From Lactiplantibacillus mudanjiangensis (lineage in GTDB: Bacteria > Bacillota > Bacilli > Lactobacillales > Lactobacillaceae): a DNA stretch of 64,000 nt. This document shows positions 25,751 to 34,374 of the stretch, piece after piece; the first letter of the stretch is position 1; each line of letters opens with the position of its first letter. A program made the position numbers and the translations under genes. The stretch lies in contig NZ_BJDY01000004.1 of NCBI RefSeq assembly GCF_005405385.1, forward strand, positions 310,001 to 374,000, written 5' to 3'. The notes under the pieces were generated by a model. The model had not been told where the DNA came from and ran no database searches. It saw nothing but the letters and a program-made list of their open reading frames with translations.

Positions 25751-26288
25751 AAGCTAGGTTTTAGAAATAATCGTTGATATGATAAGCATTCATCGATCAA
25801 AACTAGTCCTACTTGCCACCTACCGTTCGCCCACATTGAGTCGGAACGCTGTGGGTGGACCGGCTCAGCCAAAAGGCGGTCTGAACCGTCGTTTTGAACC
25901 GCAAAATCCGCGTTTCAAGAACGCCAGTCTCTAAGCGATAAATCGCTAAGAGCCTCCCACGGCTGGGCTCAATGTGAGCTCACTCTCAGTTATAATAGTG
26001 ATCCCTAATTAACTAGCATCCGCATGATAACCGGAGTCGGCCAGTGATGGCGCCGGCCGTGATAATATCGTTAGTCCGGATGCTTTTTTTCCGGACTTTA
26101 CGATGTGGACGACTTTTGAGACTAGCGGTTTGGGCTAGGCTCAAAAGCGAGGTTTCAGCCCACACTTTGGCTGAAACCGGTCCCCACAGCTGGCAGAATC
26201 ACTGGCTGGCGTAGGTGGCAAATTTAACCCAACTTAAGTCAATGTTGCTAAGGTTTCGACTAATACATTTAACTTTCAACCTTTAGTT
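25738..26288 (+). repeat. Folded intergenic repeat, copy D (full 551-bp form with terminal inverted repeats)
   Basis: AACTAAAGGTTGAAAG at 25738-25753 and its exact complement at 26273-26288 bound the element. The core is 25813-26221 (TTGCCACCTACC..GTAGGTGGCAA). Flanks between core and ends are shared with copy I (for example AATAATCGTTGATATG on the left, AACTTAAGTCAATG on the right). It has a perfect GGTTTCAGCC/GGCTGAAACC stem in the right module. No open frame is inside. Confidence 0.93.
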
Positions 26289-26302
26289 AAAAAATCGATA
26301 CT

Positions 26303-26345
26303 AAAAAAGTTGTGCCTGGGTAAGTATCCCAAGCACAACTTTTTT
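26303..26345. terminator. Terminator of the aspartate kinase gene
   Basis: AAAAAAGTTGTG..CCTGGG pairs with CCCAAGCACAACTTTTTT. It is flanked by A and T runs and serves the minus-strand operon and possibly plus-strand read-through. Confidence 0.9.
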
Positions 26346-26349
26346 GTGT

Positions 26350-27555
26350 TTATTTTTCGATGCCTAAAAATTCATCATGTAAGGCGTTCATGGCAACCTT
26401 TAGATCAGCTTCTTTAACGAGCACCCAAATCGTTGTGTAACTATCTGTCGATTGTAAGATGTCGATATGTTGTTGACTTAAGGCTGTCACGATCCGAGCG
26501 GTAACTCCCGGTGTTCCGGTGATTCCGGCCCCGACAACTGAGACTTTTGCACAATTGTCGATCATCGTGCAAGTGACCTGGGCCTTAGTTAATAAGGCCT
26601 TAGCCACTTTAGCATCGCCGTTAACCAAGTTAAAGACAACTTGGTGTTGGGTAATGTTAATGAAGTCCACACTCAACCCGTGTTGGGCCATTAATTGGAA
26701 GATTTCACTGGCACTTAATTTATCAGTCGGTACTGTGAACTGTGTCAAATCAGTTTGATGCGCAATCCCAGTGACCGTCCGATAATGTTCAATCTTGGTT
26801 GTCGCATGATCAGTCACTAAAGTCCCAAGTTCATCCGGTGCTTGATAAGTCGAGCGAATGCGCATTGGCACGTGGGCCTGTTCGGCAATTTCGACGGCAC
26901 GGGGATGAATGACCTTGGCCCCTTCATGTGCCATGTTAGCGAGTTCTTCATAGCTAATGGCCTCAATAAAGCGAGCATGGGTGACCAAACGAGGGTCAGC
27001 AGTCATCATACCGTTAACGTCGGTGAAAATATCCACACGTTTAGCTTTAAGTGCTGCCCCGAGAATGGCGGCCGATGTATCGGACCCCCCACGACCAATT
27101 GTCGTGATTTGACCAGCTTCAGTGGCGCCTTGGAACCCAGTAACGACCACGACATCAGCGTCTTCAAAAGCCGTTTGAATAGGTTTTGGATCGACTCGCA
27201 AGATTTTAGCGTTTTGAAAGTCATCATTGGTGACAATGCCAGCATCATGACCGGTAAGGGCTAAGACATTTAACCCTTGTTCACGAGCTAATTCGGTAAA
27301 GACCGCGGTTGAAATGGTTTCGCCAACGGAAACTAACATATCCAGTTCACGGTTGGTTAACCGACTATCCTCACCATGAACTAATCCGAGTAATGAATCA
27401 GTTGCGTAAGGGGCCCCTTTACGACCAATGGCCGAGACGACCACAATGACTTTGTCACCTTGATCAACGGCATATTGGACGTGACGCAAGGCTTGTTTAC
27501 GGGCATCGTCATCTTTGACCGAAGTGCCGCCAAATTTTTGTACAATAATTTCCAT
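26350..27555 (-). CDS. Aspartate kinase
   Basis: Phosphorylates L-aspartate, the first step to lysine, diaminopimelate, methionine and threonine. The N-terminal motif VQKFGGTSV (residues 5-13), SVGETIST, and TTIGRGGSDTSAAILGAAL are the kinase signatures. The C-terminal third holds two ACT regulatory domains (about residues 260-400). 401 aa fits the monofunctional class. It lies five bases after asnB, and its ribosome site GAGGAG is inside the asnB 3' end, so both aspartate-using genes form one operon. The paralogue type (lysine- or threonine-inhibited) cannot be told here. Confidence 0.93.
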   Translation of the reverse strand: MEIIVQKFGGTSVKDDDARKQALRHVQYAVDQGDKVIVVVSAIGRKGAPYATDSLLGLVHGEDSRLTNRELDMLVSVGETISTAVFTELAREQGLNVLALTGHDAGIVTNDDFQNAKILRVDPKPIQTAFEDADVVVVTGFQGATEAGQITTIGRGGSDTSAAILGAALKAKRVDIFTDVNGMMTADPRLVTHARFIEAISYEELANMAHEGAKVIHPRAVEIAEQAHVPMRIRSTYQAPDELGTLVTDHATTKIEHYRTVTGIAHQTDLTQFTVPTDKLSASEIFQLMAQHGLSVDFINITQHQVVFNLVNGDAKVAKALLTKAQVTCTMIDNCAKVSVVGAGITGTPGVTARIVTALSQQHIDILQSTDSYTTIWVLVKEADLKVAMNALHDEFLGIEK

Positions 27556-27560
27556 CAGGG

Positions 27561-29462
27561 TTACGACTCCTCAACTTGGTTGGCCAACGCATTTGCGGTT
27601 GGGCTATCCATTAAGTTATCAGCTTCAACGTAAATCTTATGCCACATCATAAAGGTTAAGACAGTCCATAATTTCCGTGAATTGTCACGAACGCCGTCAC
27701 GATGATCAGATAAGAGTTTCAAGAAATAGTCCTTGTTAAAGTACTGATCCGTTTGGGAGTCGTTGATGATTTTTTCGGCCCAGCCGTACATTTCATCTTT
27801 TAACCAGAATCGAATCGGCACTGGGAAGCCAAGCTTCTTACGGTGTAAGACGTGTTCTGGCACGACATCTTCAACGGCTTTACGCAAGATATACTTGGTG
27901 GTGCCGTGACTGATCCGTAAGTCAGCTGGAATTTCAGCGGCCAAATTGTAAACTTCGCGATCCACAAATGGGGTTCGGAGTTCCAAACTGTGGGCCATCG
28001 TGGTCCGATCAGCATTGTGCAACAAGTCACCATTCAACCAAGTATGCATATCAATGAACTGCATCCGACTGATTGGATCGTAGTCGACGGATTCATCGTA
28101 AAGTGGTTGTGTAATTGATTGGAATGGGTGATTGTGATTGTAGTCTTTAATGAAGGCTTGTTTTTCTTGTTCGCCAAAAATAAAGGCATTCCCAACGTAA
28201 CGATTTTCTAACGGTGTGGTTCCCCGTAAGAGGAAGGAACGTCCGCGCATCCCTTCAGGCATCATTAACGCAATGCGTTTCAACGCACCATTGATTGGTT
28301 TCGTATAACGGAAAGGTTTTAATGATTCAGGTTCGTGATAAATGGTGTAACCACCGAATAATTCATCGGCACCTTCACCAGTTAAGGCCACCTTGACGTG
28401 TTTCCGAGCTTCTTTAGCTAAGAAATACTGAGGAACAGCGGCCGGATCAGCCAACGGATCATCCATACTCCAAACGAAGTGTGGGAAGGCCTTCATAAAG
28501 GCTTCCGGTGTGATCGTCATGCTGTGGTTAGCAACACCGAGTTTTTCAGCCGTTTCTTGTGCAACGTCTAATTCGCTATAGCCTTCACGTTCAAAACCAA
28601 CGGAGATGGTTTCGAGGTTAGGGTTAAAGTTTTTAGCAATTGCCACAATAATAGAAGAATCAATCCCACCAGATAAGAAGGAACCGACTGGCACATCAGA
28701 ACGCATATGGATTTTAACGGAATCAAAGAGGGCGTCTTTGATCTTCTTAGCGTATTCTGCTTCGGTGCGTTGAACAGGATGAAATTCACGGTGATAGTAA
28801 CGATCAATCCGTGGGGCTTGGCCAAGTTTTTTGGTTAAAGAACAACCAGGGGCCAACATTTTAATTTCTTTCGTTAACGTTTCCGGTTCGGGCACGAATT
28901 GGAAGGTCATGTAATCTTGTAAGGCGTCCTTATCGAAGGTCTTATCCTTTAAGATCTTATAGATCGACTTACTTTCAGAGGCATAATAGAAATCGCCGTC
29001 ATGAATCGCATAGTAGAATGGTTTAATCCCAAATTGATCACGCGCTGCAAAGAAGGTTTGTTCTTGGGTATCCCAAATGACAAACGCAAACATCCCGCGT
29101 AAGTATTTTGTGGCTTGTTCATGGTATTTAGCATACATGCCCAAGATGACTTCAGAATCAGAATCCGTCTTGAATTCATAACCTTCTGCTTTAAGTTGTT
29201 CACGTAATTCAACGTAGTTATAGATTTCACCATTAAAGGTCATCCAGTAACGTTCATTTTCATATGACAGTGGTTGGTGTCCACCTTCTAAGTCAATGAT
29301 ACTTAGTCGACGGAACCCCATCGTAATATGATCATCATTAAAGTAGCCACTATCGTCAGGTCCCCGATGGACAATCATTTTTGTCATGTCGTGGATGGTT
29401 TGATCGTACGCCGCATTATCTGCTTTGGTCCGATCAGTTAAGCAACCAGCAAAACCGCACAT
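27561..29462 (-). CDS. asnB: Glutamine-hydrolysing asparagine synthase
   Basis: Makes asparagine from aspartate with glutamine as nitrogen donor. The N-terminal nucleophile Cys2 (MCGFAG) starts the glutaminase domain, with RRLSIIDLEGGHQPL and FNGEIYN. The PP-loop SFLSGGIDSS near residue 265 marks the synthetase domain, and GEGADELFGGY follows. 633 aa is normal for Gram-positive AsnB. It could also act on wall amidation, as AsnB-like proteins in this group amidate DAP; the aspartate kinase partner is compatible with either. No T-box was found upstream. Confidence 0.92.
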   Translation of the reverse strand: MCGFAGCLTDRTKADNAAYDQTIHDMTKMIVHRGPDDSGYFNDDHITMGFRRLSIIDLEGGHQPLSYENERYWMTFNGEIYNYVELREQLKAEGYEFKTDSDSEVILGMYAKYHEQATKYLRGMFAFVIWDTQEQTFFAARDQFGIKPFYYAIHDGDFYYASESKSIYKILKDKTFDKDALQDYMTFQFVPEPETLTKEIKMLAPGCSLTKKLGQAPRIDRYYHREFHPVQRTEAEYAKKIKDALFDSVKIHMRSDVPVGSFLSGGIDSSIIVAIAKNFNPNLETISVGFEREGYSELDVAQETAEKLGVANHSMTITPEAFMKAFPHFVWSMDDPLADPAAVPQYFLAKEARKHVKVALTGEGADELFGGYTIYHEPESLKPFRYTKPINGALKRIALMMPEGMRGRSFLLRGTTPLENRYVGNAFIFGEQEKQAFIKDYNHNHPFQSITQPLYDESVDYDPISRMQFIDMHTWLNGDLLHNADRTTMAHSLELRTPFVDREVYNLAAEIPADLRISHGTTKYILRKAVEDVVPEHVLHRKKLGFPVPIRFWLKDEMYGWAEKIINDSQTDQYFNKDYFLKLLSDHRDGVRDNSRKLWTVLTFMMWHKIYVEADNLMDSPTANALANQVEES

Positions 29463-29871
29463 GTAGGTTCATCTCTCATTCTTTATAGGTATAAGTTAAT
29501 TACAATTTCGATGCGTATGATTCGTTGCTAATTTAACTGATTAACGTTAGAAAGTAAAGTTATCCCATGTTTTATAATCATTTCTTACTGTTTCTCAATA
29601 AAAATTTGACTTAGAACCAAATTAATCTCGTTTTGGGTCGTTAAATTAGCTTGAAAATGAAAATCAATCGCATACTCCCACTATTATACTTGGTTTGACA
29701 TGGAAGATAAAGCTATCACAGGAATTCAAACGATTACAAAAGTAAAACAATTGTCATATAAGGATGACGCTTTCAGAAAATAAGCCCACTTATTCCAGCT
29801 TGAATGTTACAAAATATTACAAAAAGCCTCAAATATTACAAAATGACACCTAAATAGTAATAAAGTTGCTA
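29463..29871. other. Intergenic region between asnB and LysM gene
   Basis: No gene is seen. For the minus strand a TATAAT box lies at about 29683-29688 read in reverse. No T-box sequence (GGTGGTACCGCG) or riboswitch is visible. Near the plus-strand gene it holds three ATTACAAAA-type repeats (29804-29845). Confidence 0.5.
29804..29845. promoter_or_regulatory. Repeated TTACAAAA motifs, possible WalR-type sites
   Basis: TGTTACAAAATATTACAAAA is followed after nine bases by AATATTACAAAATG. Read in reverse these give TGTAAT/TGTAAC half-sites like those bound by WalR. Spacing of the pair is one base shorter than the B. subtilis consensus. They lie about 30 bp upstream of the LysM gene promoter. Confidence 0.4.
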
Positions 29872-29899
29872 TTGGTTTGTTACATCTGGCCGGTATACT
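29872..29899 (+). promoter_or_regulatory. Promoter of the LysM gene
   Basis: TTGGTT, 16-bp spacer, TATACT; about 80 bp before the start codon. Confidence 0.55.
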
Positions 29900-29983
29900 G
29901 AGTTCCTGTTGTTAAGCGCGGCGATCAATTGGTCACACCCGCTTTTGTTACTGGGATTGAAATAGGAGTGAAGAGAAGTTTTT

Positions 29984-30541
29984 ATGAAGATTAAGAGTTT
30001 AGTATTATCAACCGTTGCAGCTGCTGGATTATTAGTATTCGGGGCAGCCGCTGCTAACGCCGACACCGTTACCGTTAAAGCCGGCGATACGGTTAGTTCA
30101 ATTGCTAAGACCCACGACACCACGGTTAAGGCAATCGAAGCCGCTAACTCCTTAGACAACGTAAACTTGATTTTCGTTGGCCAAGAATTAGAAGTTAATG
30201 GTACCACGACCCAAACTTCAACAACGACTAGCAGTCAAGCCGCCGCAACGGCGACACCAGCTGCCAACACGACTACACAAACATCAACTAATACAGCAAG
30301 TACTAGCACGACTAGCTCATCAGACAGTAGTGCTAAAGCATGGATTGCCAACAAAGAATCTGGCGGTTCATACAGTGCCCGCAATGGTCAATACGTTGGG
30401 AAATACCAATTAAGTTCATCATACTTAAACGGCGATTACTCAGCTGCTAACCAAGAACGGGTCGCAAATAGCTATGTTGCTTCACGTTACGGCTCATGGG
30501 CTGCAGCACAAGCACATTGGCAAGCAAACGGCTGGTACTAA
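29984..30541 (+). CDS. Secreted LysM protein with Apf/transglycosylase-like C-terminus
   Basis: A 185-aa exported wall protein. The signal peptide ends at ANADT (residues 1-26). One LysM domain (VKAGDTVSSIAKTHDTTVKAIEAAN, about 28-72) binds peptidoglycan. A Thr/Ser/Ala-rich linker (about 75-120) is followed by AWIANKESGGSYSARNG, resembling Apf/Rpf-type transglycosylase domains with a candidate catalytic Glu in NKESGGS, and GWAAAQAHWQANGWY-like ending. The protein is a likely muramidase or aggregation-promoting-factor homologue. It is a single gene between a possible WalR region and a strong terminator. Confidence 0.88.
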   Translation: MKIKSLVLSTVAAAGLLVFGAAAANADTVTVKAGDTVSSIAKTHDTTVKAIEAANSLDNVNLIFVGQELEVNGTTTQTSTTTSSQAAATATPAANTTTQTSTNTASTSTTSSSDSSAKAWIANKESGGSYSARNGQYVGKYQLSSSYLNGDYSAANQERVANSYVASRYGSWAAAQAHWQANGWY

Positions 30542-30578
30542 AATCAGCATCAACTTTTAAAAATTAAACGCTAAGTCA

Positions 30579-30617
30579 AAAAAGATCAGTCACGATTTCG
30601 TGGCTGATCTTTTTTTG
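30579..30617 (+). terminator. Terminator of LysM gene
   Basis: AAAGATCAGTCACGA pairs with TCGTGGCTGATCTTT (one G-T pair), then seven T. It may also end minus-strand transcripts. Confidence 0.92.
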
Positions 30618-30652
30618 TCGTCAAATCATTTCTATATTATATAGTAGAAATC

Positions 30653-31090
30653 TTATTTTTTAAACGGATTTGGTAAGCCATTTGCAACCTTTTCAGCTTG
30701 AATGGCACTGAGCTCAGCATTAACGAACGTGACGGCCGCGGGGTGTTGATAAATGGCCAGTTTTAAATCGAGTTCTTGCAAGCTCTGTTGAATTTGTGCC
30801 TGTTGCGCTAAAACCGCTTGGCGATGTTCGCTTAATAGTTGTTGTCGCTGCGGAATCGTGGCGGGGCCTTGCATCACCTCAGTCATATACTGGCGAATTT
30901 TAGCTAACGGCATACCCGTTGTCTTTAAACAGGTAATGGTGTGAATGAGTTGTAAATCACCATCCGTAAATTCACGATAGCCGGCGGTATTACGACTCAC
31001 AAAGGGTAATAGGCCAGCTTGATCATAATAACGAAGGGTATAGATGGACAAGCCAGTCTTGGCAGCCACCTCTTTAATCGTATAAGTCAT
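30653..31090 (-). CDS. MerR-family regulator (divergent from aldehyde reductase)
   Basis: A 145-aa MerR regulator. The N-terminal winged helix is MTYTIKEVAAKTGLSIYTLRYYDQAGLLPF, then a dimer coiled coil (about 75-115). The effector part has a single Cys (C54) and no metal-binding cluster. It is divergent from the oxidoreductase at 31186, whose promoter has the 19-bp spacer and central palindrome typical of MerR targets; a second matching promoter precedes the gene at 32283. This group includes aldehyde-responsive AdhR-type regulators, which would fit the neighbour. Confidence 0.88.
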   Translation of the reverse strand: MTYTIKEVAAKTGLSIYTLRYYDQAGLLPFVSRNTAGYREFTDGDLQLIHTITCLKTTGMPLAKIRQYMTEVMQGPATIPQRQQLLSEHRQAVLAQQAQIQQSLQELDLKLAIYQHPAAVTFVNAELSAIQAEKVANGLPNPFKK

Positions 31091-31108
31091 CTTTTTTCCT
31101 CGATTCGC

Positions 31109-31139
31109 TTGCCCTTGAGTATACTCGAGGGTTTATGAT
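31109..31139 (+). promoter_or_regulatory. MerR-type promoter of the oxidoreductase gene
   Basis: TTGCCC (31109-31114), 19-bp spacer, TATGAT (31134-31139). The spacer holds CCTTGAG-TATA-CTCGAGG (31113-31130), an inverted repeat with one mismatch. The over-long spacer with a centred palindrome is the hallmark of MerR-activated promoters. Confidence 0.8.
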
Positions 31140-31185
31140 TAATCACATCTTAGATGATTAATAAAGAAAAGGCAAGGATTTAAAT

Positions 31186-32199
31186 ATGACACAACCATTA
31201 GTTTTAGTAACCGGTGGGACCGGTTTTTTAGCACAACACATTATTCAACAACTATTAATCGCCAATTACGCCGTTCGAGCAACGGTCCGTTCATTAACTA
31301 AAGGTCCGGCGCTACGTGCGAATTTTGCGAAACACAACGTTCCAAATCTAGACCAATTATCGTTTGTAACCGCGGATTTATTAAGCGATGATGGCTGGGC
31401 TGACGCGATGCAGGACGTGACGACTGTTATGAGTGTCGCAGCACCAGTCTTTGTTGATGGCGGGAGTGCTAGTACGTCTTTAAAGAAAACGGCTCAGACT
31501 GGGACGTTACGGATTTTACGAGCCGCTAAACAAGCGGGTGTTAAACGAGTTGTGATGACCGCTAATTTAGGAGCAGTTGGGTTTAGTCATTTTGATCAAA
31601 GTGACTGGGTAACTGAAACCGATTGGACTGATCCGGACCAGCCGGGATTATCGCCATATGAACAATCAAAATTACTGGCTGAACAGAGTGCTTGGCAGTC
31701 TGTGCAACAAGAGTCGGTACCGTTTACGTTAACAACAGTCAATGCTGGGGCAATGTTAGGACCGAGTTTAGATCAACATGTCACTGGGAGCTTTGGGCTG
31801 GTAGATCGACTGCTAAAAGGGCAACTCACACCAAATTTAGCCGTCAATGTAGTCGATGTTCGTGATGTCGCTACGTTGCATGTTCAAGCCATGGCTGATG
31901 CTGCTGCGGGAGAACGCTTTTTAGCGGTAGCGCCAACTAGTGTCACTATGCAACAGATTATCGCCTTGTTACAACGTGAACGGCCAGCATTAGCTGCGCG
32001 GCTACCAAAGTATTTACTGCCAAATTGGGTAGTTAATGGGCTGGCGCCATTTAATGCGACCGTTAAAGAAGCACAATTAATGATGCGACTCAATCATCGG
32101 GTTAGTACCGAAAAGGCTCAGCGCCTATTAGGTTGGCAGCCAGAATGGTCCGCAGAACAAGCAATTTTGGCGGCAACGGATCAATTAACTGAAAAATAG
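31186..32199 (+). CDS. NAD(P)-dependent aldehyde reductase, extended SDR (dihydroflavonol-reductase-like)
   Basis: A 337-aa extended short-chain dehydrogenase. The nucleotide-binding start is VLVTGGTGFLAQHIIQQLL, the catalytic pair is YEQSK (Y and K) near residue 163, and VVDVRDVATLHVQAM is the family's DVRD block. Members reduce aldehydes or ketones. It is probably induced by the divergent MerR protein. AAGGCAAGGA lies upstream of ATG. Confidence 0.88.
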   Translation: MTQPLVLVTGGTGFLAQHIIQQLLIANYAVRATVRSLTKGPALRANFAKHNVPNLDQLSFVTADLLSDDGWADAMQDVTTVMSVAAPVFVDGGSASTSLKKTAQTGTLRILRAAKQAGVKRVVMTANLGAVGFSHFDQSDWVTETDWTDPDQPGLSPYEQSKLLAEQSAWQSVQQESVPFTLTTVNAGAMLGPSLDQHVTGSFGLVDRLLKGQLTPNLAVNVVDVRDVATLHVQAMADAAAGERFLAVAPTSVTMQQIIALLQRERPALAARLPKYLLPNWVVNGLAPFNATVKEAQLMMRLNHRVSTEKAQRLLGWQPEWSAEQAILAATDQLTEK

Positions 32200-32210
32200 T
32201 CAAAAAGGTC

Positions 32211-32241
32211 TTGCCTTGAAGTAACTGTAAGGTTTTATGAT
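32211..32241 (+). promoter_or_regulatory. Second MerR-type promoter, matching the one at 31109
   Basis: TTGCCT (32211-32216), 19-bp spacer, TATGAT (32236-32241), with CCTTGAA..TGTAAGG at 32214-32232. Shared with 31109-31139: CTTGCC, TTGA, AAGG/GAGG and TTATGATnAAT. Confidence 0.75.
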
Positions 32242-32282
32242 GAATCCATACCGTGACTTAATAAGAAGGCAGGACTCAATAA

Positions 32283-32651
32283 ATGACAAATAAGGATGTA
32301 TTAGCTTTATATCGAACGTATAATCAAGCGATGGCCGCACGTGATGTTGTCACGCTAAATCACCTATTAACGCCGAGTTTTACTTTAACGCATATGACCG
32401 GGTATCAACAATCAAGAGCTGAGTGGTTATCTCAGATTAAAGATGGCACGATGGGGTATCAGGCGTCAAAGGAACATCATGTGACTATTGATCAAATTGA
32501 TACTGCACACTGGCATCTGGTGGGACAAAATTTAGTGACTGCCAGTGTGTATGGGGGTGCCGTGCAGGACTGGCCATTAACTAGTGAGATGCAACTCGCT
32601 GTCGTTAATGGGCAGCTTCAAATTTTAACGGCGGTTGTCACAACATATTAA
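32283..32651 (+). CDS. NTF2-like (SnoaL/DUF4440-type) small protein
   Basis: A 122-aa protein of the NTF2-like fold (LYRTYNQAMAARDVVTLNHLLTPSFTLTHMTG at the start, then SRAEWLSQIKDG). Such proteins are isomerases, detoxifying enzymes or ligand-binding accessory proteins. It lies downstream of the aldehyde reductase and has its own MerR-type promoter. The TAA stop is inside TTAACTAAAG, the end of repeat copy E. Confidence 0.8.
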   Translation: MTNKDVLALYRTYNQAMAARDVVTLNHLLTPSFTLTHMTGYQQSRAEWLSQIKDGTMGYQASKEHHVTIDQIDTAHWHLVGQNLVTASVYGGAVQDWPLTSEMQLAVVNGQLQILTAVVTTY

Positions 32652-33071
32652 CTAAAGCGTGATAACAATAATCATTGATTAATGGTCGATCGTTTTATCA
32701 TCTAACGTTCGCTCGTATTGAACCGGAATGCCGTTGGCGGAACGGTTTAACCCAAAAGTGATTTTGAACCATCAAACCCGTGTTTCAAAAGCTCTAAGCG
32801 ATAAATCGTTAAGAAAATTCCACGGCTGGACTCACTTTCGGTTATCATCGTGATCACTGATTCATTAATGACCGTAATCTAACCGGAGTCAGCCAGTGAT
32901 GGCGCCGACTGTGAAAACATCGTAAGTCCGGACGATTTTTCCGGGCTTACGATGTGGACGACTTTTGAGACTAGCGATTTTGGCTAGGCTCAAAAGCGAG
33001 GTGGAAGCCTGTACTTTGGCTGGAGCCGGTCCCACAGTCGGCAGAATCGCTGGCTGGCGTGGGTGGCTAAT
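32649..33071 (+). repeat. Folded intergenic repeat, copy E (diverged)
   Basis: The left end AACTAAAGCGTGATAAC resembles the terminal repeat of copies D and I. The core runs from about 32695 to 33071 with a decayed left module (part of the internal hairpin lost) and a well-kept right module, whose arms GCCGACTGTG and CACAGTCGGC differ from other copies but still pair. Confidence 0.85.
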
Positions 33072-33111
33072 TTAGGCCAGGCCCATACCAGTCATATTTT
33101 TAGGTATTAAA

Positions 33112-33161
33112 AAAGGACTTCCAAGTGACGGTGATTTTCATTGCCACCTTGGAGGTCCTTT
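33112..33161 (-). terminator. Terminator of azlCD
   Basis: AAAGGACTTCCAAG at 33112-33125 pairs with CTTGGAGGTCCTTT at 33148-33161 (one G-T), with inner GTG/CAC-type pairing and T/A runs. Confidence 0.88.
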
Positions 33162-33169
33162 AATTAATA

Positions 33170-33496
33170 TTATGCCCAACCAAGTAACCGAATCAAGGCC
33201 ATGGCAACAACACCGGTTATTACGACAGCAAGCAAGCTTTTCGTTAAAATCCCAGCACCGATTGCCGGGATCGAGGCATAGAGATTTGCCAGATTGACGG
33301 TTGGCCAATGACCAGCGTGATAAACCAATAAACTTTCAACGAAAATTGCGGTCATAATAGCAACGGGCACAAAGGATAAGAATTCAATTAACCATTTGGG
33401 AACCGTTAAGTTTTTAATGAGGACAAATGGGATGACCCGGGATAGCCAAGTCACTAAGCCACACCATAAAATCGTGCTTAAAATATAAGTTGTCAT
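33170..33496 (-). CDS. azlD: AzlD-family branched-chain amino acid exporter subunit
   Basis: A 108-aa protein with about four helices. The family block LSRVIPFVLIKN near residues 19-31 and LSFVPVAIMTAIF are kept. It works with AzlC as a two-part exporter for branched-chain amino acids. The genes overlap by four bases (ATGA). Confidence 0.9.
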   Translation of the reverse strand: MTTYILSTILWCGLVTWLSRVIPFVLIKNLTVPKWLIEFLSFVPVAIMTAIFVESLLVYHAGHWPTVNLANLYASIPAIGAGILTKSLLAVVITGVVAMALIRLLGWA

Positions 33497-34194
33497 TTAG
33501 GTGTCACCACCATTCCGAATCCACAACCGAGTAAGGTCGCGATTAGTAGCGCAATATTTCCCGGGAAAAACCGCATTAAGATCGTCATTAAAATAGCCAC
33601 AAATAGGACAACCAACAGCTGCGTTTGTAGTGATTTACTGCGATCGGTAATAATTTGTAGGTAAAGCAAGCCGATGAACATGCCGACAACGGCAAAATCT
33701 AACCCAAACTGGTTAGGATCGGTGATGAGCTGTCCGAGAACATCACCAATAACTGTTGCTACAGCCCAAATCGCATAGGCCAACAAATTAGCGCCATGCA
33801 GCCAACGAGGGGCTAATGTTTGTTTCGTTTGATTGAGCTTATTCATACTTAATGCAAAGGTTTCATCCGTTAGAAGACTGCCCAAGGCAACGTTGTCGAG
33901 TAAAGACGCTTTTTTGAAATATTGGGCAATTGACATGCTCATTAAAATCATGCGGGAGTTAATGAGAAAAGTTGAAAGAATAATAGCTGAAACGGGGCTC
34001 CCGGCTAACAGCATACTAATGATAATAAATTGGGCTGAGCCTGCATAGACCACGAGGGACATGATCAAGACGGCTAAGACGGAGAGGTGACTTGTATTGG
34101 CGACAATTCCCATAGCTAGGCCAACGCCAATGTAGCCAAAGAGCGTTGGTACAACGTCTTTAAGACCACTTTTAAAGGTTAATTCTGCGTTCAT
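33493..34194 (-). CDS. azlC: AzlC-family branched-chain amino acid exporter
   Basis: A 233-aa membrane protein with about seven helices. FKSGLKDVVPTLFGYIGVGLAMGI and VYAGSAQFIIISMLL are AzlC landmarks. Start ATG 34194 follows GAAAGGA; the longer frame is rejected. It probably exports leucine, isoleucine or valine with AzlD. A short MerR-like protein is encoded divergently. Confidence 0.9.
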   Translation of the reverse strand: MNAELTFKSGLKDVVPTLFGYIGVGLAMGIVANTSHLSVLAVLIMSLVVYAGSAQFIIISMLLAGSPVSAIILSTFLINSRMILMSMSIAQYFKKASLLDNVALGSLLTDETFALSMNKLNQTKQTLAPRWLHGANLLAYAIWAVATVIGDVLGQLITDPNQFGLDFAVVGMFIGLLYLQIITDRSKSLQTQLLVVLFVAILMTILMRFFPGNIALLIATLLGCGFGMVVTPK

Positions 34195-34374
34195 TTTTTC
34201 ATATCCTTTCTGAGTAAAACCAGTAATTACCAGTGTACGCTTATTGGTGAAAATAATGAAGATTTTTATCATTGCATTTTAATTTGGCGGCCATGAAATT
34301 ATTGCTTGCATTTATTGGAGGCTGGGCGTAACATAATCTCATTGATTTTGAGAAAGGACAAATGGTGAGAGAAA

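Noticed and set aside
26842-27264. 140-codon frame opposite aspartate kinase
   Set aside because: Shadow of a conserved gene; composition does not look like protein.
29463-29720. T-box upstream of asnB
   Set aside because: No GGTGGTACCGCG core or terminator pair is visible on the minus strand.
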